64,000 bases of DNA from JBFWRK01 sp050248955 (lineage in GTDB: Bacteria > Actinomycetota > Acidimicrobiia > Acidimicrobiales > Ilumatobacteraceae), in contig JBFWRK010000001.1 in assembly GCA_050248955.1 (NCBI GenBank), positions 372,001 through 436,000 of the forward strand, in the 5' to 3' direction. The translations under genes were made by a program, and so were the position numbers. Of the stretch, positions 42,535 to 50,833 are shown one piece after another. The notes beneath the pieces were generated by a model that saw only the letters and a list, made by a program, of their open reading frames with translations, was not told where the DNA came from and did no database searches. The first letter of the stretch is position 1; each line of letters starts with the position of its first letter.

Positions 42535-42624
42535 GTTTGTCTCCCGGCTGCCCGAGCCGGGTTCGAGGCAGGGTTTTCGATCGCCGGCGGTCGCGAAGCC
42601 TGCCCGGGTCGTGGTGGACCGGGT
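42535..42624. repeat. Direct repeat copy 1 (~90 bp) with internal palindrome
   Basis: The segment from GTTTGTCTCCCGGCT to about GGTGGACCG is repeated nearly perfectly at 43264-43353. It contains a perfect-stem hairpin (CCCGGCT ... AGCCGGG) and a second GC-rich palindromic stretch (TCGATCGCCGGCGG). This copy has a 5-base loop and the other a 4-base loop, with two or three further changes. Confidence 0.85.
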
Positions 42625-42650
42625 GCATGCGAGCTCCTCGCGCCGCAGGC

Positions 42651-42917
42651 TCAGCGTGGACGGTAGATGTCGCTGCGATGCTTGATCGCCTCGATGATCA
42701 CGCAGTGCGCGTCATCGTCGATCCGATAGACGATTCGGTGGTCTCCTCGCCGCGCGCTGTGCAGTCCTTCCAGCTCGAAGTGCAGTGGATGACCGGACCG
42801 GTGCGGGTTGTCGGCGAGCGTCGAGTAGATGAACTCGATCGCTGCCGTGGCGACCTTCTCGGGCATGCCGCCGACCGCGCGACGCGCTGGGCCAGACCAC
42901 GCGACGTCATACGTCAC
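42651..42917 (-). CDS. RelE/ParE-type toxin
   Basis: An 88-aa protein with the RelE fold: YDVAWSGPARRAVGGMPEKVATAAIEFIYSTLADNPHRSGHPL, then LEGLHSARRGDHRIVYRIDDDAHCVIIEAIKHRSDIYRP. The RRGDHRIVY and H..DIYR elements are the conserved core of ribosome-dependent mRNA interferases of this family. ATG 42917 overlaps the antitoxin stop (ATGA). Confidence 0.92.
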   Translation of the reverse strand: MTYDVAWSGPARRAVGGMPEKVATAAIEFIYSTLADNPHRSGHPLHFELEGLHSARRGDHRIVYRIDDDAHCVIIEAIKHRSDIYRPR

Positions 42918-43201
42918 TCGAGCGAGACGAGCCGCAGGGCTGCTTCTCGGCTCAGGCGTTCCGGCTCGACCCCGGCAGCGCGCTCGGCGTGCGACGCCCT
43001 GATGTCGGCCACCAGACCGGGATCGGACATGACGGCCACCGTCTCCTCGAGCGACTCGAGATCCTCGATGCTGAGAACGACAGCTGCTGGCCGGCCGTGC
43101 TTCGTGATGACGACCCTGCCGTGCTCGCGCTCGATGCGCTCGACGACCTCGGAAAGTCGGTTCTTGACCTCTGCCAAGGGGAGCTGTTCAGCCAGATTCA
43201 T
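42914..43201 (-). CDS. Phd/YefM-type antitoxin
   Basis: A 95-aa antitoxin: LPLAEVKNRLSEVVERIEREHGRVVITKHGRPAAVVLSIEDLESLEETVAVMSD is the Phd/YefM DNA-binding and dimer domain, followed by an acidic helical tail that binds the toxin. ATG 43201 is the start. The pair lies between two copies of a ~90-bp direct repeat. Confidence 0.92.
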   Translation of the reverse strand: MNLAEQLPLAEVKNRLSEVVERIEREHGRVVITKHGRPAAVVLSIEDLESLEETVAVMSDPGLVADIRASHAERAAGVEPERLSREAALRLVSLE

Positions 43202-43263
43202 GACCAGAAGTGTAGCTACATTCGGATGCGAGCGTGATCGTTCCGTGATCCGGCCGAGCCGCC

Positions 43264-43353
43264 GTTTGTCTCCCGGCTGCTGAGCCGGGTTCGAGGCAGC
43301 GATTTCGATCGCCGGCGGTCGCGAAGCCTGCCCGGGTCGTGGTGGACCGCGTG
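43264..43353. repeat. Direct repeat copy 2 (~90 bp) with internal palindrome
   Basis: This is the second copy of the 42535-42624 element, in the same orientation 729 bases away. It lies just upstream of the rhodanese-ThiF gene. The stem arms CCCGGCT and AGCCGGG are kept exactly while the loop length changes, which suggests that the folded form is selected. Confidence 0.85.
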
Positions 43354-43400
43354 AAGACGTGCTGATGCGGAAACCTGACCCAGCGGGTAGACTTTCGCTC

Positions 43401-44567
43401 ATGCCGAACTTCCGTGACCTGTTGTCCGCCGCCAAGGCGGAGATCACCGAGGTGGACACCGCAGGCGCGGAGTCCCGCATCGCCGCCGGGGACGTGGTCG
43501 TCCTCGACGTCCGCGAGCCCGACGAGTACGACCAGGGAGCGATCCCGGACGCGATCCACATCCCGCGTGGCCACCTCGAATCCCAGGTCGAGGGCAAGAT
43601 CCTCGACAAGAGCGCGCCGGTCGTCGTGTACTGCGCGGGCGGCGTCCGCTCGGCGTTCGCGGCGCGAACGCTGCAGGAGCTCGGCTACGCCGACGTCGTG
43701 TCGATGGCCGGTGGCTTCGGCAAGTGGAAGGACGAGGGTCGGGCGTGGAAGACGCCTGTCACGCTCAACGCCGACCAGCGGAACCGCTACATGCGCCACC
43801 TCCTGCTGCCGGAGGTGGGCACGGAGGGCCAGGCGAAGCTGCTCGGCTCGAAGGTGCTGCTGCTCGGTGCCGGTGGCCTCGGCTCGCCCGCCGCCCTGTA
43901 CCTCGCTGCCGCCGGCGTCGGCACGATCGGCATCGTCGACATGGACGAGGTCGACGCGTCGAACCTGCAGCGTCAGATCCTCCACAACCTCGACCGGATC
44001 GGCGACCGCAAGGTCGACTCGGCGAAGAAGACGCTGACGATGATGAACCCCGACATCGACGTCGTCACCTACGACACACGGCTCGGTGCGGACAACATCG
44101 TCGAGATCATCACCGGCTACGACGTGATCGTCGACGGCGCGGACAACTTCCCCAGCCGCTACCTGCTGAACGACGCGAGCGTGAAGCTCGGCATCCCGGT
44201 CGTGCACGGATCGATCTTCCGCTTCGAGGGCATGGTCAGCGTCTTCGATCCGAAGAGCGGGCCGACCTATCGCGACATGGTGCCCGAGCCGCCGCCCGCC
44301 GAGCTCGCCCCGAGCTGCGCCGAGGCAGGAGTGCTCGGCGTGCTGCCGGGCATCGTCGGCTCGATCCAGGCGGTCGAGACCATCAAGCTGCTCCTCGGGC
44401 TGGGCGACAGCCTGTCGGGGCGGATCCTCGCGATCGACACGCTCGACATGACGTTCCGCACGTTCAAGCTGCAGCCCGACCCGAGCAACCCGGTCACCTG
44501 GGAGCGCCGCGACGACATCCAGATCCGCGAGCTCGACGGTCTCTGCGCACCCTGGATGGGGCACTGA
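43401..44567 (+). CDS. Rhodanese-ThiF fusion (MoeZ/MoeB-type sulfur-carrier adenylyltransferase)
   Basis: A 388-aa protein. Residues ~15-115 are a rhodanese domain with active-site Cys78 in VVYCAGGVRS. Residues ~125-388 are a ThiF/E1-type adenylyltransferase: RYMRHLLLPEVGTEGQAKLLGSKVLLLGAGGLGSPAALYLAAAGVGTIGIVDMDEVDASNLQRQILH, and PSCAEAGVLGVLPGIVGSIQA carrying the conserved Cys. It adenylates and sulfurates a small ubiquitin-like sulfur carrier for molybdopterin, thiamine or thiolated amino-acid pathways. The domain order (rhodanese first) is the reverse of the common MoeZ layout. ATG 43401 is the start. Confidence 0.9.
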   Translation: MPNFRDLLSAAKAEITEVDTAGAESRIAAGDVVVLDVREPDEYDQGAIPDAIHIPRGHLESQVEGKILDKSAPVVVYCAGGVRSAFAARTLQELGYADVVSMAGGFGKWKDEGRAWKTPVTLNADQRNRYMRHLLLPEVGTEGQAKLLGSKVLLLGAGGLGSPAALYLAAAGVGTIGIVDMDEVDASNLQRQILHNLDRIGDRKVDSAKKTLTMMNPDIDVVTYDTRLGADNIVEIITGYDVIVDGADNFPSRYLLNDASVKLGIPVVHGSIFRFEGMVSVFDPKSGPTYRDMVPEPPPAELAPSCAEAGVLGVLPGIVGSIQAVETIKLLLGLGDSLSGRILAIDTLDMTFRTFKLQPDPSNPVTWERRDDIQIRELDGLCAPWMGH

Positions 44568-44626
44568 CCCCGGCCCGATGCGGGTTCGGCCGACCCATGA
44601 CGGCCAGCTCGTCGCGTCGCGATCGA

Positions 44627-45655
44627 TCAGCCCCGGCCCTCGAGGAGCTGTCGGCGCCCGGCGTCGAGCAGTCGGGCCGCGCCCGCGTCGATGGCCTCGA
44701 CCACGGGCCGCAACGCTTCGAGCCCGCTGATCAGGGCGTACGCGGGGACGCCACGGCCGACCAGTAGGTCCTCGAGCCACTCGAGGAACTCGGCGAAGAT
44801 CAATTCGTCCGAGACGAGCATCGCTGCGGCCAGGAACTGGACGATGAAGACCAGATCCTCTTGCGTGCGGGCCAGTCGTCGCTCGTCGTACTCCGCTGTC
44901 GGCGGGAAGCGGGTGGCGAGGCCGTCGAGCGCTGAGCGACCGATATCGCCCGACTGGGTGGCGAGGTGGAGCGCCACCGGGTCGAGCGGCGTCGGCTCGC
45001 GGGTGACGGACGGCGGCTCGGAACGCCAGCCGCGAAGAACCGCCGCAGCCTCGCCGGCCGTGAGGGCCCAAGCGTCCGCGCCGAGCCGTTCGGCCCGGCG
45101 CGCGTTCGTGCCGAAGGCTCGACCGCCGACGATGACGGGGAGCCCCAGGCTGTGCGCAGCATCGACGAGCCGGACCACGCCCGGGAAGTAGACGGCCATG
45201 GTGCACGACACCGCCAGAGCGTCGCCGTCCCGGCGGGTGAGGAACTCACAGACCACCTCTGCCGGCGTCGAGGCACCGAGCACTGTGACGCCGATGCCGT
45301 GGGAGCGCAGCGACTCCCCGAACATCTGCGCCGTGAGCGCGTGCCAGTCACCTTCGGCGCACGCGACGACGGTGTGTCCCTCGAGCGATGAGGGATTCGC
45401 CTCGTTCGCCAGCGCGTCCAGCGCCGCCGCAGCCACGCCCGTCGCGATGTGCTCATCGGCGATCGTGAGCTCGTTCCGATGCCATCGCTCGCCGACCTCA
45501 CGCTGGGCCGCAGCGAGCAGGCCGACGACGATCTGCTCCGCCGAGACGCCGTGTTCGAACAGGTCGAGCGCGACGCGTATCGCCTGCCGCCGCTCGCCCC
45601 GCAACGCGCTCTCGAGGTAGAGGTCGACGACGTCGGAAGGGCGCCGTCGCTTCAT
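44627..45655 (-). CDS. Cobalamin-binding sensor-like protein (CarH-type B12 domains without DNA-binding domain)
   Basis: A 342-aa protein. Residues ~8-90 are a helical B12-binding-2 domain containing W58 and E68-H69, the Wx9EH motif of CarH-type adenosylcobalamin photoreceptors. Residues ~90-210 are the Rossmann B12 domain with the EGDWHALTAQMFGESLRSHG cap and lower-ligand His. The remaining ~130 residues are helical and unassigned. No HTH is present, so it probably signals to a partner protein. ATG 45655 overlaps the stop of the diguanylate cyclase gene. Confidence 0.82.
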   Translation of the reverse strand: MKRRRPSDVVDLYLESALRGERRQAIRVALDLFEHGVSAEQIVVGLLAAAQREVGERWHRNELTIADEHIATGVAAAALDALANEANPSSLEGHTVVACAEGDWHALTAQMFGESLRSHGIGVTVLGASTPAEVVCEFLTRRDGDALAVSCTMAVYFPGVVRLVDAAHSLGLPVIVGGRAFGTNARRAERLGADAWALTAGEAAAVLRGWRSEPPSVTREPTPLDPVALHLATQSGDIGRSALDGLATRFPPTAEYDERRLARTQEDLVFIVQFLAAAMLVSDELIFAEFLEWLEDLLVGRGVPAYALISGLEALRPVVEAIDAGAARLLDAGRRQLLEGRG

Positions 45656-46470
45656 CGGTCGGTGCCCTCGCGCGCCTGTTCATCGGTCGGTCCGGTCGAC
45701 CACGACCATCGATCTCGTCCGGCTCCCTTAGCTTGGTACAGGGCCTCGTCCGCCCGCGCCAGCGTGGCTTCGGCATCGCCGACCGCATGTGTGATGCCGG
45801 CGGAGAAGGTGATCAGTTCGGGCCGGTTCGCCACCCATTCGGCGCGCAGCCGATCGAGGAAGATCTCGGCGCCGGTCGGCGAGGCGACGACGACGACGAA
45901 CTCCTCGCCGCCGAGACGCCCGACGACATCGCGACCTCGGACCGTGGCGCGCAGCACGGCGCCGAAGGCGCGGAGCACTGCGTCACCGGCACTGTGCCCG
46001 AGCTCGTCGTTCACCCGCTTGAAGTGGTCGAGGTCGAGCAGGACCACGGTGTCCTCGCCGGAGAGCCGGCTGAGCGCTCGCACCAGCGCGCGGCGGTTCG
46101 GTAGACCGGTCAGGGCGTCCGTCGACGCGTCTTCGGCGAGCCGCTCGGTCTGCCCGCTCAGCAGCAGTGCTCGCCGGGCGTCCAGCAGGAACGGCGTGAG
46201 GTGCCGTTCGAGCAGCGCCCGGGCACCGCTGCCAGGCGGTGCACTCGGGAGCAGTGGCTCGCCGGCCCCGAACGCCACGTCGGCCGGGAGCGCGTCGACG
46301 TCGATCGTGTCGGCGGGCACGAGTGTCCCGCCGAGCCCGCGCACCAGCTCTTCGGCGATGCGCCGAGCGTCGGCCTCGGTCTTGATCCAGAGCAGCGACC
46401 GCGTCGCTTCGAGCAGGGCCGCGGGCACGAGCTGGCGCGGCTCCGTCGGTGTCGTAGCGTCCTCGGTCAC
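45652..46470 (-). CDS. GGDEF-domain diguanylate cyclase
   Basis: A 272-aa protein. The C-terminal ~165 residues are a GGDEF domain: DALTGLPNRRALVRALSRL, VVLLDLDHFKRVNDELGHSAGDAVLRAFGAVL, active site GRLGGEEFVVVV, and ITFSAGITHA. The N-terminal ~100 residues are an unassigned sensory region. GTG 46470 is chosen; a longer N-terminus would be arginine-rich and unlike the family. It makes cyclic di-GMP. It overlaps the cobalamin-binding gene by 4 bases, so the two proteins are probably made together. Confidence 0.88.
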   Translation of the reverse strand: MTEDATTPTEPRQLVPAALLEATRSLLWIKTEADARRIAEELVRGLGGTLVPADTIDVDALPADVAFGAGEPLLPSAPPGSGARALLERHLTPFLLDARRALLLSGQTERLAEDASTDALTGLPNRRALVRALSRLSGEDTVVLLDLDHFKRVNDELGHSAGDAVLRAFGAVLRATVRGRDVVGRLGGEEFVVVVASPTGAEIFLDRLRAEWVANRPELITFSAGITHAVGDAEATLARADEALYQAKGAGRDRWSWSTGPTDEQAREGTDR

Positions 46471-46587
46471 TGTTGCCTTCTCGTGCCAGTCCCACGCGCC
46501 GGCGTTGCCCGGCGACCTTATCGGGGAGCGCGCCACTCGACCGTGCTCGCCGACGGCGCGTGAGGCGCGCTGGCCTACAGTCGTGCG

Positions 46588-48063
46588 ATGACTCGGTCGT
46601 CGCCTGACGATCCCGTGGTGCCGTTCGCGTTCCATCCGCTCTCGAACGGTGAGTACGCCCCGCTGCCGCGGTCCGAGTTGGTCACCGAGACGGTCCGGCG
46701 CACGCTCGAGCTCGCAGAGACCAACGCCCGCCGGCTGGGCATCTCGCGACGGCAGTTCCTGCGCAGCACGTGCGGCATGGCGGCGACGTTGACCACGTTG
46801 GCGGCCTGCTCGCGCGAGCAGTCGGCGTCACAGTCGGGCACCACCTCGACGACCGGCTCGGGCAGCACGTCGTCCGCGCCCGGTGGCACGTTCACGTTGC
46901 CGCCCGAATCGACGATCGACGAGACCGCAGCGACGACGGTGCTCGGCGCCTCCGCCGGCGAGCTGGTGGTCGACGTGCAGACCCACTTGCTCGAGTACCC
47001 GAGCGGATCCTCGCCCGGCTTCGGGCTGGGGTTCCCGCAGGCCTCGTGCGGCGACGATCCGGTCGAGTGCCTCGGCATCGACGCCTGGCTGGCGCTCGTG
47101 CTCGGCGGCAGCGACACGACGGTCGCCGTGCTCTCGGCCGTGCCCGTGATCGCCGATCCCGACCCGCTGTCGACCGAGGTGATGGAACGAGCGCGGCGGC
47201 AGGCGGAGGAGCTCGGCTGCCTCGACCGGGTGCTGATCCAGGGTCACGCCACCCCGACGACGGGTCCGCTCCCGGCCGCGCTCGAGGCGATGGCGCAGAC
47301 GGCGGCCGACTTCGAGCTCGCGGCGTGGAAGGCGTACACGCACGCGGGACCGCCGTGGCGGCTCGACGACGACACCGGCAACGCGTTCTGCGACCAGGTT
47401 CGTGCACTCGGCCAGCGGATCATCTGCGTGCACAAGGGGCTCGGCCCCGCGGCTGCGTCACCGGCCGACGTCGGGCCGGCGGCGCGCAACCACCCGGACC
47501 TCTCGTTCTGCATCTACCACTCCGGCTTCGAGACCGCAGTCACCGAAGGTCCGTATCCGGGCGACGACGCCGGCGCCGCCTCCGGTGGTGTGGACCGGCT
47601 GATCGCGTCGGTCAGGACGGCGGGGATCGGACCCGCGGGAAACGTCTATGCCGAGCTCGGCTCCACGTGGTGGAACCTCGTCCAGCGCCCGGACGAGGCG
47701 GCGCACGTGCTCGGCAAGCTGCTCGTCGCGTTCGGGCCGGACAACATCCTGTGGGGAACCGACTCTCTCTGGTACGGCTCCCCGCAAGCGCAGATCGAAG
47801 CGTTCCGCGCCTTCGAGATCACGACCGAGCTGCAGGAGCAGTACGGCTATCCGGCGCCGACGGCAGAGGTGAAGCGGAAGATCCTCGGGCTCAACGCGGC
47901 GCGCCTGTACGGCGTCGACCCGACGCTGACGCGGTGCCAACCGGCGCCCGTCGAACGTGCTGCGTTTCGAGCACACCTGCCGGACCCGGCACCGCGCGGG
48001 CCGACGACGGCGGCCGGTGCGCGGGCGGTCTTCGCCGCCGAGCATCCCTGGTTCCGGCGCTGA
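46588..48063 (+). CDS. Tat-exported lipoprotein amidohydrolase (amidohydrolase 2 family)
   Basis: A 491-aa protein. Residues ~52-75 hold a twin-arginine-like signal (SRRQFLRSTCGMAATLTTLAACS) that also ends in a lipobox LAAC, after an unusually long cytoplasmic-like N-terminus. A Ser/Thr-rich linker follows. The metal-dependent hydrolase domain has VVDVQTHLLEYP, IQGHATP, HKGLG, FCIYHSGFE and ILWGTDSLWYG. It is an enzyme of the ACMSD-like amidohydrolase 2 group; the substrate is unknown. Confidence 0.85.
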   Translation: MTRSSPDDPVVPFAFHPLSNGEYAPLPRSELVTETVRRTLELAETNARRLGISRRQFLRSTCGMAATLTTLAACSREQSASQSGTTSTTGSGSTSSAPGGTFTLPPESTIDETAATTVLGASAGELVVDVQTHLLEYPSGSSPGFGLGFPQASCGDDPVECLGIDAWLALVLGGSDTTVAVLSAVPVIADPDPLSTEVMERARRQAEELGCLDRVLIQGHATPTTGPLPAALEAMAQTAADFELAAWKAYTHAGPPWRLDDDTGNAFCDQVRALGQRIICVHKGLGPAAASPADVGPAARNHPDLSFCIYHSGFETAVTEGPYPGDDAGAASGGVDRLIASVRTAGIGPAGNVYAELGSTWWNLVQRPDEAAHVLGKLLVAFGPDNILWGTDSLWYGSPQAQIEAFRAFEITTELQEQYGYPAPTAEVKRKILGLNAARLYGVDPTLTRCQPAPVERAAFRAHLPDPAPRGPTTAAGARAVFAAEHPWFRR

Positions 48064-48186
48064 ACCCGCGGCGAGGGGGCCGGATGGCCCAGGTCACCTC
48101 GGATGACCGCGTTCTCGCGGGGGCTGTGGGCAGAATGGACGCCGGGCGGTCCGTACACCTCTCTCACATCGGGAACCTGTTCTTCC

Positions 48187-49290
48187 ATGCATCGACACCC
48201 AACGATCCGGCCCTTCCGCGGCCCCGTGATCGGACTCGTGGCCTTCGCGCTCGTCGCTGCCGCCTGCAGCGGATCGGACGAATCGACCGCGTCGACGAGC
48301 TTCTCGACGATCGCCCCCACCACGTCGACGTCCTCGACAACGACCACATCGACGTCGACGACCGTCGAGCGCACGACCACCACGGTGGAAGCGACCACCA
48401 CGACCGTGCCGGGCCCGCCCGTGTACCCGCTCACCGGCATCCTCGTCGCCGACCCGGCGATCGCAGCCCGCCCGGCGCTCGTCGTCAAGATCGACAACGC
48501 ATCGGCCGCGCGTCCCCAGACGGGCTTCAACGCTGCCGACCTCGTCTTCGAAGAGATCGTCAACGACAACCTCACCCGGTTCGCGATGGTCTTCCAGAGT
48601 GGTGGCAGCGACCCAGTCGGGCCGATCCGGTCCGGGCGGATCCAGGACATCGACCTCTTCGGCTCGTTCAACCATCCGCTGTTCGCCTGGAGCGGCGGCA
48701 ACGCGACCGTGACAGCGGCGATCCGGGCGAGCGACCTTGTCGAGCTCGGCCCGAGCGTCGCTCGGGTCTACTTCCGCACCTCGGACCGCAAGGTGCCGCA
48801 CAACCTGTACTCGAACACGACGGCGCTGTGGGGGTTCACCCCGTACCTGGCCGGTCCGCCGCCGCAGCAGTTCCGCTACCGCAGCGACGGTGAGCCGGCA
48901 GCGGGCGTGCCCGCGCTCGGTGTCGGGGTCGCGCTCGACAGCATCAATGCGGAGTGGGAGTGGGACCCGGCGAGCGGCCTCTACATGCGCACGATGGAGG
49001 GCAGACCGCACAACGACGCCGCCGGTGGGCGCGTCAGCGCGCACAACGTCGTCGTGCTGGTGATGGAGTACCTCCCCGGCATCTCGGGAAGCCCGGACGC
49101 GCAGACGCTCGGCACCGGTGAGGCGTTCGTCTTCACCGCCGGGAACTACATCCACGGCACCTGGACCCGCAACGACCGGCTGCAGCCGTTCACCCTGACG
49201 GCGGACGACGGCTCGCCGATCGAGCTCACGCCGGGGCGGACGTTCATCGAGCTGCCGCGCAACGGCAGCACCCTGCCGTTCCCCGCCTGA
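48187..49290 (+). CDS. DUF3048 (YerB-type) lipoprotein
   Basis: A 367-aa protein with an N-terminal lipoprotein signal (GLVAFALVAAACSGSDES) followed by a Thr-rich linker. The DUF3048 domain has YPLTGILVADPAIAARPALVVKIDNASAARPQTGFNAADLVFEEIVNDNLTRFAMVFQSGG and GPIRSGRIQDIDLFGSFNHPLFAWSGGN. Function is unknown; it acts outside the membrane. ATG 48187 is chosen because it starts a proper signal peptide. Confidence 0.88.
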   Translation: MHRHPTIRPFRGPVIGLVAFALVAAACSGSDESTASTSFSTIAPTTSTSSTTTTSTSTTVERTTTTVEATTTTVPGPPVYPLTGILVADPAIAARPALVVKIDNASAARPQTGFNAADLVFEEIVNDNLTRFAMVFQSGGSDPVGPIRSGRIQDIDLFGSFNHPLFAWSGGNATVTAAIRASDLVELGPSVARVYFRTSDRKVPHNLYSNTTALWGFTPYLAGPPPQQFRYRSDGEPAAGVPALGVGVALDSINAEWEWDPASGLYMRTMEGRPHNDAAGGRVSAHNVVVLVMEYLPGISGSPDAQTLGTGEAFVFTAGNYIHGTWTRNDRLQPFTLTADDGSPIELTPGRTFIELPRNGSTLPFPA

Positions 49291-49967
49291 GCGGCCGCCG
49301 ACCGGTCTGATCTGTGTGCAACCGTGTGGATGAACGGTGGATGAACGGTCTGTGCCCTGTGTGGAACGTGCGAATCCTGGGGATGAACGAAGAAAGTCTG
49401 GGCATAACCCTGTGAGTTGGAAAATACCCCTTGACCTGGGGAAACGCGAGGAGCAACATGGGCTTCGCCGAGCGGAACGCCGGTTCCGAAGGGGCGCAGG
49501 AGACGGGGGTGAAAGCTTCCGATTCCGATCCTCGGAGGGACGGTTGAACCGCACGAAGCAGTAAGGAGAGCACCTCGCGGTCAGAGCGCCGAGCAGCAAT
49601 GCGGAGCGGTCTGGGAGGGGCGAGCAGCGCAGCAATGCGCAGTGAGCCCGGAACGCGACAACGCCCCCCGGAGCGATCCGGAGGGCGGCGTCATCAGATG
49701 AGGGCAATGGTAGCGATACCGGCGGCCTCAGTGGTGGATCTTCGATCTGCAGGAGCCCCGGGGCTCGGCGACTTCGGTCGTCGGAACCGGGGCTCCGCCC
49801 TTTTTCCCTGACGACGGGCGGTCGGGCTGCGGCACTGCCGGGCTCACCGCCCGCCGATCTCTGCTCGGAAACGTCGTGTGAACCGATCTGCGCCTCGATC
49901 CGGACACCTCGTGTCCGGATCGGAGCACAGAAGCGTGGGGGCTTCGTCGAGGTCAGCCGGGGCGTCG
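49291..49967. other. 677-bp gap with structured, apparently noncoding sequence
   Basis: No convincing gene is present. The left part (about 49320-49410) has short repeats of GTGGATGAACG and TGTGTGGA-type words. Two strong hairpins follow: GC-rich arms around 49663-49690 (CGCCCCCCGGA / TCCGGAGGGCG) and the terminator described separately. One 75-codon frame exists here but has no family features and an Arg-rich composition typical of chance frames. Confidence 0.5.
49752..49805 (+). terminator. Rho-independent terminator (plus strand)
   Basis: The arms GGAGCCCCG (49752-49760) and CGGGGCTCC (49788-49796) enclose an inner CGAC-TTCG-GTCG hairpin, and five T follow at 49801-49805. It ends plus-strand transcripts, either the DUF3048 mRNA with a ~450-base tail or a small RNA from this gap. 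Confidence 0.75.
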
Positions 49968-50828
49968 TCAGGTGCGGTCCTGCACCAGAACGCCGGCGAG
50001 GATGAACGCCACGCCGAGGAGCTTCCCGGGTGTTGGTCGTTGGTCGAGCGCGATCGCTCCCATCACGAGGGCGGTGACCGGCAACAGGGCGAGCATCACC
50101 GCGAACCGCCGGACCGTCATCCGCCGCATCACGTGCTGATCGATGCCATAGCCGATCGCGTTCGAGAACACGCCGACGACGAGGCAGGCCACGAGCAGTG
50201 TCGGCGATCCCCACACGGGACCGCTCCCGGGCACGCCGATCGGGACGAGCGCGACGGCGCCGATGCCGAGGCCGAGCGCCAACCCGGACAGGCCTCGATC
50301 GAGCCGGGCGACGTGGGCGCCGACGACGATGTAGAGCGCCCACATCGTGGAGGCCAGGAAGATGAACGCGAGTCCGAGCGGTTCACCGCCGAGCTCGAGA
50401 CCCGACAGGATCAGCACGCCGACGATCGCCAGCGCGAGCGCGAGCGCGTTCCGGCGCGTCCTCGTGCGCAGCGCGGCCACCGTGATCGGCCCGATGAACT
50501 CGATGGCGACGCTCGGACCGAGATCGATGCGCGCGATCCCGAGGTAGAAGAACAGGTTCATCAAAGCGGTCGCGACACCGAAGACGGCAGCGGCGGCGAG
50601 CTCGGCGCGGGTCCATCGCCGAGCGCGATGCCGCCACGACACTGCGCCGAGCGCGAGCGCAGCGCCGACGACCCGCAGCCAGGCGACCGTCGCCGGTGGC
50701 ACCTCGTCGAACAGGTTGACGGCGATGATCGCCCCGACGTACTGCGCCACCGCGCTGACGACGAAGAGCGCCTCAGCGGAGACCCCGTCGAGGCGCGAGG
50801 TGCGCCGCGGCGCCCCGAGGTCGGTCAA
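49968..50828 (-). CDS. EamA/DMT-superfamily transporter (RhtA-like)
   Basis: A 286-aa membrane protein with ten hydrophobic segments and the duplicated EamA layout. The landmarks include FLASTMWALYIVVGAHVARL in the second half, FSNAIGYGIDQHVMRRM, and LLPVTALVMGAIALDQRPTPGKLLGVAFILAGVLV, which match RhtA-type threonine/homoserine exporters. The substrate cannot be determined. TTG 50828 is the start, 5 bases after the upstream aldolase stop. Confidence 0.85.
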   Translation of the reverse strand: MTDLGAPRRTSRLDGVSAEALFVVSAVAQYVGAIIAVNLFDEVPPATVAWLRVVGAALALGAVSWRHRARRWTRAELAAAAVFGVATALMNLFFYLGIARIDLGPSVAIEFIGPITVAALRTRTRRNALALALAIVGVLILSGLELGGEPLGLAFIFLASTMWALYIVVGAHVARLDRGLSGLALGLGIGAVALVPIGVPGSGPVWGSPTLLVACLVVGVFSNAIGYGIDQHVMRRMTVRRFAVMLALLPVTALVMGAIALDQRPTPGKLLGVAFILAGVLVQDRT

Positions 50829-50833
50829 CGCGG

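Noticed and set aside
42535..42624. The repeat as a tRNA gene or attachment site because of a GGGTTCGAGGC T-loop-like word.
   Set aside because: No acceptor stem, anticodon arm or CCA end can be drawn, and no integrase gene is present in the window.
43188..45206. A 672-codon minus-strand frame opposite the rhodanese-ThiF gene.
   Set aside because: It lies antisense to a well-recognised enzyme and has a repetitive Asp/Arg/His composition typical of shadow frames.
49320..49420. TGTGGATGA-like words resembling DnaA boxes, suggesting an origin of replication.
   Set aside because: The matches are imperfect, few and irregular, and no dnaA, dnaN or recF gene is near.
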